Positions 8,299-16,326 of a stretch of DNA of 26,927 nucleotides are shown in pieces. The stretch spans positions 1 to 26,927 of the forward strand of contig CAZHSC010000049.1 in the NCBI GenBank assembly GCA_964534995.1, in the 5' to 3' direction. Position numbers and translations under genes: made by a program. Source of the DNA: JAJTFW01 sp964534995 (GTDB lineage Bacteria > Bacteroidota > Bacteroidia > AKYH767-A > OLB10). The notes beneath the pieces are model-generated. The model saw only the letters and a program-made list of their open reading frames with translations, searched no databases and was not told the origin of the DNA. Every line of letters starts with the position of its first letter. The stretch's first letter is position 1.

Positions 8299-8331
8299 TA
8301 TTTACGCAAAATACGTAGTGCATAAAACGTA

Positions 8332-8369
8332 ATGACCTGTCAGAAAATCTGACAGGTCATTTTATTTTA
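8332..8369 (+). terminator. Intrinsic terminator after hsp20
   Basis: A perfect 13-base stem (8332-8344 with 8348-8360) with a 3-base AAA loop is followed by TTTTATTTT. This is the clearest rho-independent terminator in the window. Its mirror image could also work on the minus strand, where no gene needs it. Confidence 0.9.
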
Positions 8370-8421
8370 AATTAACACTTTACAGCCGGGAAATATTCAG
8401 GAATTATTGATTTGAGTAAAC

Positions 8422-8429
8422 TAATTTTG
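8422..8429 (+). promoter_or_regulatory. -7 box for the surE-lpxB operon
   Basis: TAATTTTG fits the Bacteroidota -7 consensus 17 bases before the surE ATG and downstream of the hsp20 terminator. A matching TTG box is not seen at the usual distance. Confidence 0.4.
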
Positions 8430-8446
8430 CTCTCAGAACATTTAAA

Positions 8447-9247
8447 ATGAGTGTCAATAAAAAAACAAGTAAAAAAAGCGCAAGGCCGGTCATTCTAGTA
8501 ACGAATGATGATGGAATAACTGCACCGGGTATCAGGAACCTGGTTGAAGCAATGAAAAAAATTGGCGATGTGATTGTAGTTGCTCCTGACAGTCCTCAAT
8601 CTGCTATGGGACACGCTATTACTATTAATAAGCCGCTGCGACTTGATAAAGTTGAAGTTTTTGAAGGAATTGACTCCTGGCAATGTTCTGGAACACCCGT
8701 TGATTGTGTTAAACTGGCGGTTAATCAGATTTTACATAAAAAGCCTGATTTATGCGTTTCCGGAATTAATCACGGGTCAAATTCGTCAATAAATGTAATT
8801 TATTCAGGTACCATGTCGGCAGCAATGGAAGGTGCCATCGAAGGTATTCCCAGCATTGGATTCAGTTTATTGAATTACAGTTTACAGGCAAATTTCAACC
8901 CATCTAAAAAAATTGCGGAAAGAATTGTTCAGAATATTTTAAAAATCGGTTTACCGGTTGGCACCCTCCTTAACGTGAACATACCCAATCTACCCCTTTC
9001 TAAAATCAAAGGAATCCGTATTTGCAGACAGGCAAATGCCAAATGGAAAGAAGAGTTTGATGAGCGCATGGATCCAAACGGACGTAAATATTACTGGCTT
9101 ACAGGTAAATTTATAAACTCAGACACGGGTGACGACACAGACGAATGGGCTTTAAAAAATGCTTTCGTTTCCGTTGTACCCGTTCAGTTTGATTTCACAG
9201 CGCATCACGCCATCCCACATTTAAATACTGTAAAGTGGCATGAATAA
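8447..9247 (+). CDS. surE: 5'/3'-nucleotidase SurE
   Basis: 266 residues. SurE removes phosphate from nucleoside 5'- and 3'-monophosphates using a divalent metal. The metal site is visible: Asp21 and Asp22 in LVTNDDG, Ser52 in PDSPQSAMG and Asn108 in SGINHGSN. The spacing of Asp22 and Ser52 equals that of the E. coli enzyme. A lysine-rich N-terminal extension of about 12 residues precedes the core. It is the first gene of a four-gene chain in which each gene overlaps the next: 8 bases here, then 4 and 4. That makes co-transcription with lpxB nearly certain. Confidence 0.96.
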   Translation: MSVNKKTSKKSARPVILVTNDDGITAPGIRNLVEAMKKIGDVIVVAPDSPQSAMGHAITINKPLRLDKVEVFEGIDSWQCSGTPVDCVKLAVNQILHKKPDLCVSGINHGSNSSINVIYSGTMSAAMEGAIEGIPSIGFSLLNYSLQANFNPSKKIAERIVQNILKIGLPVGTLLNVNIPNLPLSKIKGIRICRQANAKWKEEFDERMDPNGRKYYWLTGKFINSDTGDDTDEWALKNAFVSVVPVQFDFTAHHAIPHLNTVKWHE

Positions 9248-9536
9248 TAATTTCATTAAAGACAGATTTTCATTCGGAATGCTTGGGGGGGCGGTTGTCT
9301 TAATACTCTTATATTTTTTTTTTAGTGGATTGGATTATTTTTTCCTGCAAACATTAAACAGGCCTTTACTACTGCGGGAGGATGCTACTGCGCTCATCAT
9401 TTTGGCATTTATGATCATACTATTCAGATTTATTATTAAATCCGGGAATATTGAATTTGCAAAGGGTTTTTTCATGTTAGTTTTTATTGTCTCCATTATT
9501 TATTTTATACTAATAAAAACCAGTCTGGTGGTATGA
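9240..9536 (+). CDS. Small three-helix membrane protein A (surE-lpxB operon)
   Basis: 98 residues with three likely membrane helices (about 14-37, 49-66, 76-93), a short polar N-terminus with KDRF at 7-10 and the phrase EFAKG just before helix 3. I do not recognise the family. Its start overlaps the surE stop by 8 bases and its end overlaps the next gene by 4. The following protein has the same length, the same helix order and similar marker residues, so the two look like diverged duplicates. Position before lpxB hints at a role at the inner membrane, possibly with lipid A synthesis, but nothing in the sequence shows a reaction. Confidence 0.72.
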   Translation: MNNNFIKDRFSFGMLGGAVVLILLYFFFSGLDYFFLQTLNRPLLLREDATALIILAFMIILFRFIIKSGNIEFAKGFFMLVFIVSIIYFILIKTSLVV

Positions 9537-9841
9537 TAGGCAAATCGGGATACAGATTAAAAGATCAATTCATGACCGGTTTTGTTCCGGGGTTACTGAT
9601 GCCGCTTCTGGGTTTTTATCTTTACTTCCTACTTTTTTTCGGATACATGACTTTTGACAATTTCATTGATCATGTTATCAGGGCCAATATGGCTGTTTCT
9701 GTTCTAAGCCTTGGAGCTATATTAAATTTAGCGTTGTTCTTCCTTTTATATTCATTAAAAAAAGACCGTGCAGCCAAAGGCGTTATCGCCGCAACATTTA
9801 TATATGCCTTTTTAGTTTTTTATTTTAAAATTCTCGCATGA
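9533..9841 (+). CDS. Small three-helix membrane protein B (surE-lpxB operon)
   Basis: 102 residues. Three hydrophobic segments (about 16-38, 54-74, 83-101), with KDQF at 10-13, a glycine-rich entry into helix 1 (GFVPG) and AAKG just before helix 3. No charged catalytic motif stands out. It overlaps protein A by an ATGA and lpxB by another ATGA, so translation of the chain is probably coupled. The similarity to protein A suggests an old tandem duplication and perhaps a heterodimer, which is an inference made by eye. Confidence 0.7.
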   Translation: MIGKSGYRLKDQFMTGFVPGLLMPLLGFYLYFLLFFGYMTFDNFIDHVIRANMAVSVLSLGAILNLALFFLLYSLKKDRAAKGVIAATFIYAFLVFYFKILA

Positions 9842-10959
9842 ATTACTACATCATAGCCGGGGAAGCTTCGGGTGACCTTCATGGAAGCAACCTGATTAAA
9901 GCCTTGAAGGAAATGGATTCCAAAGCCCGTTTCCGCTGTTGGGGTGGTGATTTAATGAAGGAACAAGGTGCCGAAGTGGTTAAACATTACAGAGAACTGG
10001 CATTTATGGGATTTTGGGAGGTGGTCACCAATTTGAAGACCATCTTCAGAAACCTGAATTTCTGCAAGGAGGATATTCTTAACTGGAAACCCGATGCTAT
10101 TATTTTAATTGATTACCCAGGTTTCAACTTACGAATTGCAGCATGGGCAAAAAAGTCCGGTATTAAAGTAATCTACTATATCTCTCCACAAATCTGGGCC
10201 TGGAATGAGTCGAGAATTAAAAAAATCAAAAGGGATGTGGACAAAATGCTGGTTATTTTACCTTTTGAAAAGGAATTTTACCGTCAAAGAGGAATGGATG
10301 TTGAATTCGTGGGACATCCTTTATTGGATGCTATTGGGAACAGGAAATGGACCGGAGTAAACTGGAAAAAGGAAAATAATATTCCGGAAGATAAAACTTT
10401 GGTAGCTCTTTTGCCCGGAAGCCGGAAGCAGGAAATTCAATCCATGTTACCCATTATGCTTTCGGCAACTGAAAATCTTGACAACTTCCATTTTATCCTG
10501 GCAGTTGCTCCTTCACAGGACATTTCCATTTATTCAGATCTGATTGGCGGAAGAAAAGACATCAGTTTGGTGCAACATCAAACCTATTCAATTCTCAGTT
10601 GTGTTTCCGCCGCTCTTGTAACCAGTGGGACTGCAACACTCGAAACCGCTCTTTTTGGCGTTCCTGAAGTTGTTTGCTACCGGGGAAACAAGATATCCTA
10701 CATGATCGCAAAACAACTGGTAAAAATCAAGTATATTTCATTAGTGAATCTAGTCATGGACAAGGAAGTAGTGAAAGAACTGATACAGGATGACCTTAAT
10801 CCCTCACAACTTAAACGCGAACTTTTACAGTTGTTTCAGGCAAATGAAAGACAAAAGATGCTGGATTCGTACATTGAATTAAAGGAAAAGCTGGGAGGCG
10901 AAGGAGCATCTATAAAAGCCAGTAAAATCATAATCAATTTTTTATATAATATTACATAA
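9838..10959 (+). CDS. lpxB: Lipid-A-disaccharide synthase
   Basis: 373 residues, close to the usual 380. LpxB joins UDP-2,3-diacylglucosamine to lipid X to give the lipid A disaccharide at the inner face of the inner membrane. Signatures are YIIAGEASGDLHGSNLI at the N-terminus, SPQIWAWNESRIKKIK (about 116-131), FVGHPLLD (about 157-164), LLPGSRKQEI (about 191-200) and the later TSGTATLETALFGVP. The ATG overlaps the preceding stop by 4 bases. It shows that the organism makes lipid A. Last gene of the surE chain, followed by an inverted repeat. Confidence 0.96.
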   Translation: MNYYIIAGEASGDLHGSNLIKALKEMDSKARFRCWGGDLMKEQGAEVVKHYRELAFMGFWEVVTNLKTIFRNLNFCKEDILNWKPDAIILIDYPGFNLRIAAWAKKSGIKVIYYISPQIWAWNESRIKKIKRDVDKMLVILPFEKEFYRQRGMDVEFVGHPLLDAIGNRKWTGVNWKKENNIPEDKTLVALLPGSRKQEIQSMLPIMLSATENLDNFHFILAVAPSQDISIYSDLIGGRKDISLVQHQTYSILSCVSAALVTSGTATLETALFGVPEVVCYRGNKISYMIAKQLVKIKYISLVNLVMDKEVVKELIQDDLNPSQLKRELLQLFQANERQKMLDSYIELKEKLGGEGASIKASKIIINFLYNIT

Positions 10960-10979
10960 AGTAAAAGTTTAGTAATTAA

Positions 10980-11010
10980 AAACCGTCGTTAATTAGCTTA
11001 ACGACGGTTT
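10980..11010. terminator. Hairpin between lpxB and ssb
   Basis: A perfect 13-base stem (10980-10992 with 10998-11010) with a 5-base loop lies between the converging lpxB and ssb genes. The plus strand lacks a clear T run; the minus strand continues with TTAATTACT. It probably ends both transcripts, more efficiently for ssb. Confidence 0.7.
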
Positions 11011-11019
11011 AAAACAGTA

Positions 11020-11034
11020 GGGGGGGGGAGGGGG
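11020..11034. repeat. Homopolymeric G tract after ssb
   Basis: Nine G, one A and five G in a row on the plus strand (C-rich on the ssb transcript), starting 6 bases past the ssb stop codon. It is noncoding. Such tracts slip easily in replication, and assembly errors are also common at them. Confidence 0.8.
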
Positions 11035-11040
11035 TAACTT

Positions 11041-11397
11041 TTACCCTTCGGCCGGATCACCCGCCCAGTTACTCAAAATGAGTACTTCATTCACCTGTAT
11101 CTCGGTTATCACTTTCTTAACCCCCTGTTTATCGATGTAACTCTTGTTAATGAGTTTTCCTTCGACGGCAACTTTGCTACCAACTCGGGTATATTGCTCG
11201 AATATTTCAGCGGTTTTTCCCCATGCAACCAGATTGTGCCATTGCGTTTCATCCACGCGTTCACCTTTGGCATTCCGATAGCTTTCATTTGTGGCGAGTG
11301 TGACCTTAGCCAGCTTTTTTCCACTCTGCATAGATTTGATCTCCGGGGTAAAACCCAGGTTTCCGATCAGGTTTACTTTGTTCTTTAATGAGTTCAT
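11041..11397 (-). CDS. ssb: Single-stranded DNA-binding protein, short form
   Basis: 118 residues, made of a single OB fold: NKVNLIGNLGFTPEIK at the start, then KLAKVTLATNESYRN, WHNLVAWGKTAEIFEQY and VAVEGKLINKSYIDKQG. The fold is complete. The flexible linker and the acidic tip (DDDIPF-like) that recruits partner proteins in standard SSB are absent; the protein ends SNWAGDPAEG. It may therefore be a second, specialised SSB beside a full-length one elsewhere. The gene stands alone, converging on lpxB. Confidence 0.92.
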   Translation of the reverse strand: MNSLKNKVNLIGNLGFTPEIKSMQSGKKLAKVTLATNESYRNAKGERVDETQWHNLVAWGKTAEIFEQYTRVGSKVAVEGKLINKSYIDKQGVKKVITEIQVNEVLILSNWAGDPAEG

Positions 11398-11785
11398 TTG
11401 ATTTCTTTTTTAAGTTAATTAATCATTTGTGCTGTACACACACCGAGGTCGACGTTGCAAAGATGATACGGGTGGAAGTAATTATCCGCTTAAAAAACAA
11501 TTACATTCGGATACAAATGATTTTAAAATTTAATATGCTGATTTATAAAAAATTCCAAGAAAATGTGCCGTTAAACGTTTGTATACGTTTATAAACTATG
11601 TGCCAAATTCCTGAAGTTCAATTATTAACAAGGACATTTTTATAAATCAGATCAAACAGGCAGCAAAGCGACCACATTGCTTATTATTTTCGCCTTCAGT
11701 TCTTAAATATAACTGCCTTTACGGACAATTTTTATAGCGCCGGAAAGCATGCCTGGTAAGCAATATTCACTTTAAAATAACCATC
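11398..11785. other. 388-base intergenic stretch between ssb and the zinc-ribbon gene
   Basis: No gene is supported here. It must hold the divergent promoters of ssb and the zinc-ribbon gene, though no full promoter match is visible; CATCTTTG on the minus strand near 11460 is one base off a -7 box. An inverted repeat with TAAACGT/ACGTTTA arms (11572-11591) is flanked by two direct copies of ATGTGCC (11563 and 11598). No tRNA-like fold was noticed. Confidence 0.5.
11572..11591. repeat. Inverted repeat TAAACGT-N6-ACGTTTA
   Basis: A perfect 7-base inverted repeat with a 6-base spacer, flanked on both sides by ATGTGCC direct repeats (11563-11569 and 11598-11604). It could be an operator. No regulator is identified. 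Confidence 0.35.
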
Positions 11786-12193
11786 ATGAGAAAAAAATGC
11801 ATTGATTGCGGAGACGCAATAATTGGCAGGTCTGACAAAAAATTTTGTTCAGACATGTGCAGAAACAACCATCACAATAAATACAATGGTTACAAAAATG
11901 CCCTGATGCGGCACGTAAACAACAAATTAAGAAAAAACAGAAAAATTTTGTTTGAGCTAAACAAATCAAACAGAAGCCATTTATCCATTGAAGAGCTGAC
12001 CATTCTTGGCTTTGAATGGCAATATTTCACGGAAGAAATAAAGAATAAAACCGGAAACGTCCGCTTTTGCTATGATTATGGGATATTACCAACAGACGGG
12101 GAAAATGTAAATATTGTTTTAAAACCCTATGAAGGACGCCATAAAAAATATCTGCCTGCCATGGCGGCTGAGGAACAAAATCAATATGCTTGA
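11786..12193 (+). CDS. Small zinc-ribbon protein of unknown function
   Basis: 135 residues. The N-terminus carries four cysteines at positions 5, 8, 21 and 25 (C-x2-C, then C-x3-C), a treble-clef or zinc-ribbon pattern followed by a basic helix-forming stretch rich in N, H, K and R (about 26-55). The C-terminal part (about 65-125) is mixed, with an aromatic GFEWQYF phrase. The basic helix after a zinc knuckle suggests nucleic-acid binding. I do not recognise a named family. It is a single gene with no clear promoter, convergent with the TPR gene. Confidence 0.75.
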   Translation: MRKKCIDCGDAIIGRSDKKFCSDMCRNNHHNKYNGYKNALMRHVNNKLRKNRKILFELNKSNRSHLSIEELTILGFEWQYFTEEIKNKTGNVRFCYDYGILPTDGENVNIVLKPYEGRHKKYLPAMAAEEQNQYA

Positions 12194-12278
12194 ACGATGT
12201 ATTTCGAAAATCAAGTCAGGCATCAGTACACCCTTTTGTTTTATAATTTACATTATGTTAAATAGAAAGTACAAGAAA

Positions 12279-12299
12279 ATGAGGGGTTTGCCCCCTCAT
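12279..12299 (-). terminator. Terminator of the gyrA-TPR transcript
   Basis: An 8-base GC-rich stem (12279-12286 with 12292-12299) is followed on the minus strand by TTTTC, as expected of an intrinsic terminator. It lies 13 bases past the TPR stop codon. Confidence 0.75.
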
Positions 12300-12311
12300 C
12301 CTCCATGACCA

Positions 12312-13457
12312 TTATTTGATGGCATCCATTGCTTTTTTCATTTCGGCCGACTTCGTTGTATTTCCCAACCGTATATAAAGCTGACTTAAACTTTGCAGCG
12401 TTCCGAAATCTTTAGGATTAATTTGGTATGCCTTTTCAAGGTACGGCAATGCTTCATTGAATTTGGCTTCAAATTTCTTCTTGGCTGCCTCATATTCCGC
12501 AACTTTACTGGGTGGAATTTTATTGGCATTGTTCGACATCTCCGCTCCTTCATTAAAATACAAAGCACCAAGGTTATAAATCGCGTCAAAATAATCGGGT
12601 TTCAATGCTATCGCTTTTTTATAGGCCGATACGCAATCTTCCTTTTTACCAAGTTTATCGGCAAGGTTTCCTTTGATATAATATAGAACGGCATTATCAG
12701 GATCTGCTTTCAAAGCTTCTTCATTTTGGGAATATGCTTCCTTATCCCTGCCACTCAATAAATAGATATTGAGGGCCTGTGTTATCAGGGTTGCATCTTC
12801 CGGATATTTCTGTCTGCCCTGATTGATTACCAACAAGGCGTTTGCAGTATCTTTTTGATCCATATACAAATTAGCCATAAGGCTAAAAAGTTTCGCGCCA
12901 CCGTAATTTGCTTCGCTCAACTGTTTGAAATAATTTAAAGCGGTTGTGGCATCCTTACCTTTATCCGCTGCTAACCCTGCATTATAAATAGCCAGGGTAT
13001 CAAAACGATTAAAATATTTTTTATTTAACTCTGCGGAGTTTTGAAAGGACTGCAAAGCCTCCTGAAACCGATTTTCGCGGTAATGATCTACTCCGTTATT
13101 CAGCGACTGAAAAGCCACTATTTCAAGTCTTTTCAAAACATCGTCATAGAATTCCTTTTTAGTATCCAGTTCAATTGTTTTCTCGTATGATTTCCTTGCT
13201 TCATTGAGTGAACCCGGTTTTAGCGGAGTAAACTTTTCTTTGGTGGATTCATAAATTGCGTGATAAATACTCCCTCGGTAATACCAGGCTTTAGCCATTC
13301 CCACAGTTGACTCATGCTGGACAGCGCCATCTATCGATTCTTTGGCCTTATCCAGGTCATCATACCTCAGATAATTATATGCGGTTTGAACCGCCGCTTT
13401 TTGTGCGGACACATTTAGTGAAAGCAGTAATGCAATTGAAATAAGTAAATATTTCAT
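12312..13457 (-). CDS. Secreted tetratricopeptide-repeat protein
   Basis: 381 residues with a signal peptide (MKYLLISIALLLSLNVSAQ) and tandem TPR units over most of the length. Clear examples are AWYYRGSIYHAI, AVLYYIKGNLADKLG with ALKPDYFDAIYNLGALYFNEG, and ALPYLEKAYQINPKD near the end. TPR proteins act as protein-binding scaffolds; this one would work in the periplasm. The partner is unknown. The gene starts 21 bases after gyrA stops, so it is probably read from the gyrA transcript, and a terminator follows it. Confidence 0.88.
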   Translation of the reverse strand: MKYLLISIALLLSLNVSAQKAAVQTAYNYLRYDDLDKAKESIDGAVQHESTVGMAKAWYYRGSIYHAIYESTKEKFTPLKPGSLNEARKSYEKTIELDTKKEFYDDVLKRLEIVAFQSLNNGVDHYRENRFQEALQSFQNSAELNKKYFNRFDTLAIYNAGLAADKGKDATTALNYFKQLSEANYGGAKLFSLMANLYMDQKDTANALLVINQGRQKYPEDATLITQALNIYLLSGRDKEAYSQNEEALKADPDNAVLYYIKGNLADKLGKKEDCVSAYKKAIALKPDYFDAIYNLGALYFNEGAEMSNNANKIPPSKVAEYEAAKKKFEAKFNEALPYLEKAYQINPKDFGTLQSLSQLYIRLGNTTKSAEMKKAMDAIK

Positions 13458-13478
13458 TTTTAGTGTTTTATACTATTA

Positions 13479-16085
13479 TTAATATTGGGTATCATTGGTG
13501 TTGTCTTCCTCCGGATTACTATCATTTTGGTTTGGGTTTTCCGGTTCACCGGAAGATGTGATTTCCTCATCTAAAAGTTGGGGGCCTCCATTTTCCTGAT
13601 TTTGTGAGTTTACATTATCCTGGAGTTCATGAACCTTTAACAGATGCTCCTCTACTTTGGCAATGGAAGCTATTTCATCGTCTTCGTCCAATCTTATCAG
13701 TTTAACACCCTGGGTAGCCCTACCCATTACCCTCAATTCATCAACAGGGATGCGAATAGTTGTTCCTTTTTTGGTGATGATCATCAAATCATCGCCATCA
13801 ATTACAGATTTTATGCCAACCAATAAACCTGTTTTATCGGTAATTTGAAGAGTTTTAACGCCTTTACCTCCGCGATTGGTAACCCTGTAATCTTCCAGGT
13901 CAGAGCGTTTGCCATAACCTTTTTCTGAAACCACCAAAATTGTTTCCTTTTGAGGATCTTCGATACAAACCATACCGATTACTTCATCCTGGGCATCATC
14001 GAGGCTCACACCTCTGACTCCGGAGGCATTACGACCCATTGGCCTCACCGTTGACTCGTTAAACCGAATGGCCCTCCCCGACTTCACCGCAAGCAAAATT
14101 TCATTGGTACCATTTGTCAGCCGGGCTTCGATAAGCTCATCCCCATCATTAATAGTGATGGCATTGATACCGGTTTGACGTGGACGGGAATATGCCTCCA
14201 GCAGGGTCTTCTTAATGGTTCCCTGTTTTGTACAAAGAATGATATGGTTATTATTCAGGTACTCTTCAACCTCAAGGTTTTTAACATTAACAAAGGCCTT
14301 CACTTTATCATCCGGTGTAATGCTGATCAGGTTTTGAAGTGCTCGTCCTTTCGAATTCTTGGTACCTTCCGGTATTTCAAAAATCCTCAGCCAGAAACAT
14401 TTTCCTTTTTCTGTAAACAGCAAGAGATAATTATGGTTAGTAGCAACAAAGAGATGTTCTACGAAATCCTCATCTCTTGTTGCTGCACCGGCCGCTCCAC
14501 GGCCACCGCGGCCCTGGGTACGATATTCGGCAAGATTCGTACGTTTAATATAACCCATATGAGAAATGGTCACTACCACTGCTTCATCTGCAATCATATC
14601 CTCCATGGACAAATCATCAGCCATATACACAATTTCCGTCCTGCGCTCATCTCCATACTTCTCCTTCATTTCCAAAATCTCATCCTTGAGAATTTTCATA
14701 CGCAAGGCTTCATCTGAAAGCACTTGTTTATAAAAATCAATCATTTTCATGATTTCATTGTATTCATCCCTGATTTTATCCCTTTCCAGGCCTGTCAACC
14801 TTTGCAGGCGCATTTCAAGAATAGCTTTTGACTGAATTTCGCTCAATTGGAAATTATTCATCAAACCACTTTTTGCTTCATCAGGAGTCTGAGATTTCCT
14901 AATTAAAGAAATTACTTCATCCAGATGATCTAAAGCTATGAGCAGACCTTCGAGGATATGAGCTCTTTTCTCTGCTTCAGCCAGTTCAAACCGGGTTTTT
15001 CTGATCAGTACTTCATGCCTGTGCTCAACATAATGATGAATGAGATCTTTCAGATTCAACATCATTGGTCGTCCACTAACTAAAGCTATATTATTGATGC
15101 TAAATGAGTTTTGTAGATCCGTGTGTTTAAACAGGTGATTTAGAACAACGGAGGCCATGGCATCACGCTTGATCTCATACACAATCCGCATACCTTCTCT
15201 ATCCGACTCATCTCTGATATCACTGATTCCCTCAATTTTTTTATCATTGATCAAATCAGCGGTTTTTTTAATCATTTCCGCTTTATTGACCTGGTAAGGA
15301 ATTTCGGTGACTATAATTCTTTCACGGCCATTATCCAAGGTTTCAATCAGGGTCTTTGCGCGGATTACTACTCTTCCTTTGCCGGTTTCAAATGCATCCT
15401 TTACTCCGGAATAGCCATAGATAATTCCACCGGTTGGAAAATCCGGGGCTTTAACGTATTTACTTAATTCTTCGATGGTTATTTCTCTGTTCTCGATGAA
15501 AGCAATAATGGCGCTCAGTACTTCGGTGAGATTGTGCGGTGCCATATTGGTAGCCATACCTACCGCAATACCTGCTGCTCCATTCACAAGAAGATTGGGA
15601 ATTTTTGCCGGAAGCACCGTAGGTTCTTCGAGCGTATCGTCAAAATTCAGCCGGAAATCAACGGTATTCTTGTCAATATCCGCCAACATTTCCTCAGCCA
15701 GTTTCCTCAACCGTGCTTCCGTATAACGCATGGCGGCAGGGCTATCTCCGTCGACCGATCCAAAATTACCCTGCCCATCCACCAACATATATCGTAATGA
15801 CCAGGGTTGCGCCATCCGAACCATTGTATCGTAAACTGAACTGTCGCCGTGAGGATGATATTTACCCAACACTTCCCCCACAATTCTCGCTGACTTCTTA
15901 TGCGGGCGATTTGAATACACCCCCAATTCCTGCATACCGAATAAAACACGCCGGTGTACAGGCTTTAACCCATCCCTCACATCAGGCAGAGCCCTGGAAA
16001 CAATCACAGACATCGAATAATCGATGTAGGCTGTTTTCATTTCATCCTCGATGTTTATTCTTACGATTTTTTCACCTTCTGACAT
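13479..16085 (-). CDS. gyrA: DNA gyrase subunit A
   Basis: 868 residues. GyrA cuts and rejoins DNA in the gyrase A2B2 complex, which introduces negative supercoils. The catalytic tyrosine is Tyr121 in AAMRYTEARL. The C-terminal beta-pinwheel has a GyrA box, QGRGGRG, which separates it from the topoisomerase IV subunit ParC. In the quinolone region, the positions equal to E. coli Ser83 and Asp87 are Ser82 and Asp86, the sensitive-type residues. The C-terminal tail (last 45 residues) is acidic and rich in N, E and D. gyrB is not in the window. Divergent from clpC. Confidence 0.97.
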   Translation of the reverse strand: MSEGEKIVRINIEDEMKTAYIDYSMSVIVSRALPDVRDGLKPVHRRVLFGMQELGVYSNRPHKKSARIVGEVLGKYHPHGDSSVYDTMVRMAQPWSLRYMLVDGQGNFGSVDGDSPAAMRYTEARLRKLAEEMLADIDKNTVDFRLNFDDTLEEPTVLPAKIPNLLVNGAAGIAVGMATNMAPHNLTEVLSAIIAFIENREITIEELSKYVKAPDFPTGGIIYGYSGVKDAFETGKGRVVIRAKTLIETLDNGRERIIVTEIPYQVNKAEMIKKTADLINDKKIEGISDIRDESDREGMRIVYEIKRDAMASVVLNHLFKHTDLQNSFSINNIALVSGRPMMLNLKDLIHHYVEHRHEVLIRKTRFELAEAEKRAHILEGLLIALDHLDEVISLIRKSQTPDEAKSGLMNNFQLSEIQSKAILEMRLQRLTGLERDKIRDEYNEIMKMIDFYKQVLSDEALRMKILKDEILEMKEKYGDERRTEIVYMADDLSMEDMIADEAVVVTISHMGYIKRTNLAEYRTQGRGGRGAAGAATRDEDFVEHLFVATNHNYLLLFTEKGKCFWLRIFEIPEGTKNSKGRALQNLISITPDDKVKAFVNVKNLEVEEYLNNNHIILCTKQGTIKKTLLEAYSRPRQTGINAITINDGDELIEARLTNGTNEILLAVKSGRAIRFNESTVRPMGRNASGVRGVSLDDAQDEVIGMVCIEDPQKETILVVSEKGYGKRSDLEDYRVTNRGGKGVKTLQITDKTGLLVGIKSVIDGDDLMIITKKGTTIRIPVDELRVMGRATQGVKLIRLDEDDEIASIAKVEEHLLKVHELQDNVNSQNQENGGPQLLDEEITSSGEPENPNQNDSNPEEDNTNDTQY

Positions 16086-16205
16086 ATACGTTCTGATTGT
16101 TTAACTATGCTATTTTGTCACTCCTGCCAATCTTTAGCAAGTACCTGGCAAACAATATTTTTGATAATGTTAATCGCCTTGTTGATAAAGTCTTTTAAGG
16201 AATCA

Positions 16206-16213
16206 CGAAGGTA
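16206..16213 (-). promoter_or_regulatory. gyrA: Possible -7 box for gyrA
   Basis: Minus-strand TACCTTCG is one base off TANNTTTG. No TTG box is found 20 bases upstream. It would give a leader of about 115 bases. Confidence 0.25.
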
Positions 16214-16294
16214 GCTAAATGGTGGCATATTTTTGGCTGTAACGAAGGAGAATTATCAACAATTGTAACAAATGTGTAAGATGCAAATGATTTA

Positions 16295-16326
16295 TTTGAA
16301 ACAAGGAAATTACTATTGTACTTTAG
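16295..16326 (+). promoter_or_regulatory. clpC: Promoter of clpC
   Basis: TTTG (16295-16298), exactly 20 bases, then TACTTTAG (16319-16326), one mismatch from the Bacteroidota -7 consensus. An inverted repeat with arms TTACTA (16310-16315) and TAGTAA (16327-16332) covers the -7 box and could bind a repressor. Confidence 0.5.

Noticed and set aside
11020..11034. A G-quadruplex
   Set aside because: Only two G runs are present; a four-run intramolecular quadruplex would have to split the nine-base run, which is possible but not convincing.
11398..11785. A hidden tRNA or small RNA gene
   Set aside because: No cloverleaf, TTC-loop motif or terminator-ended transcript could be seen, only a short inverted repeat.
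14175..14717. A 180-codon plus-strand frame inside gyrA
   Set aside because: Shadow frame opposite well-conserved gyrA sequence; its composition is not protein-like.
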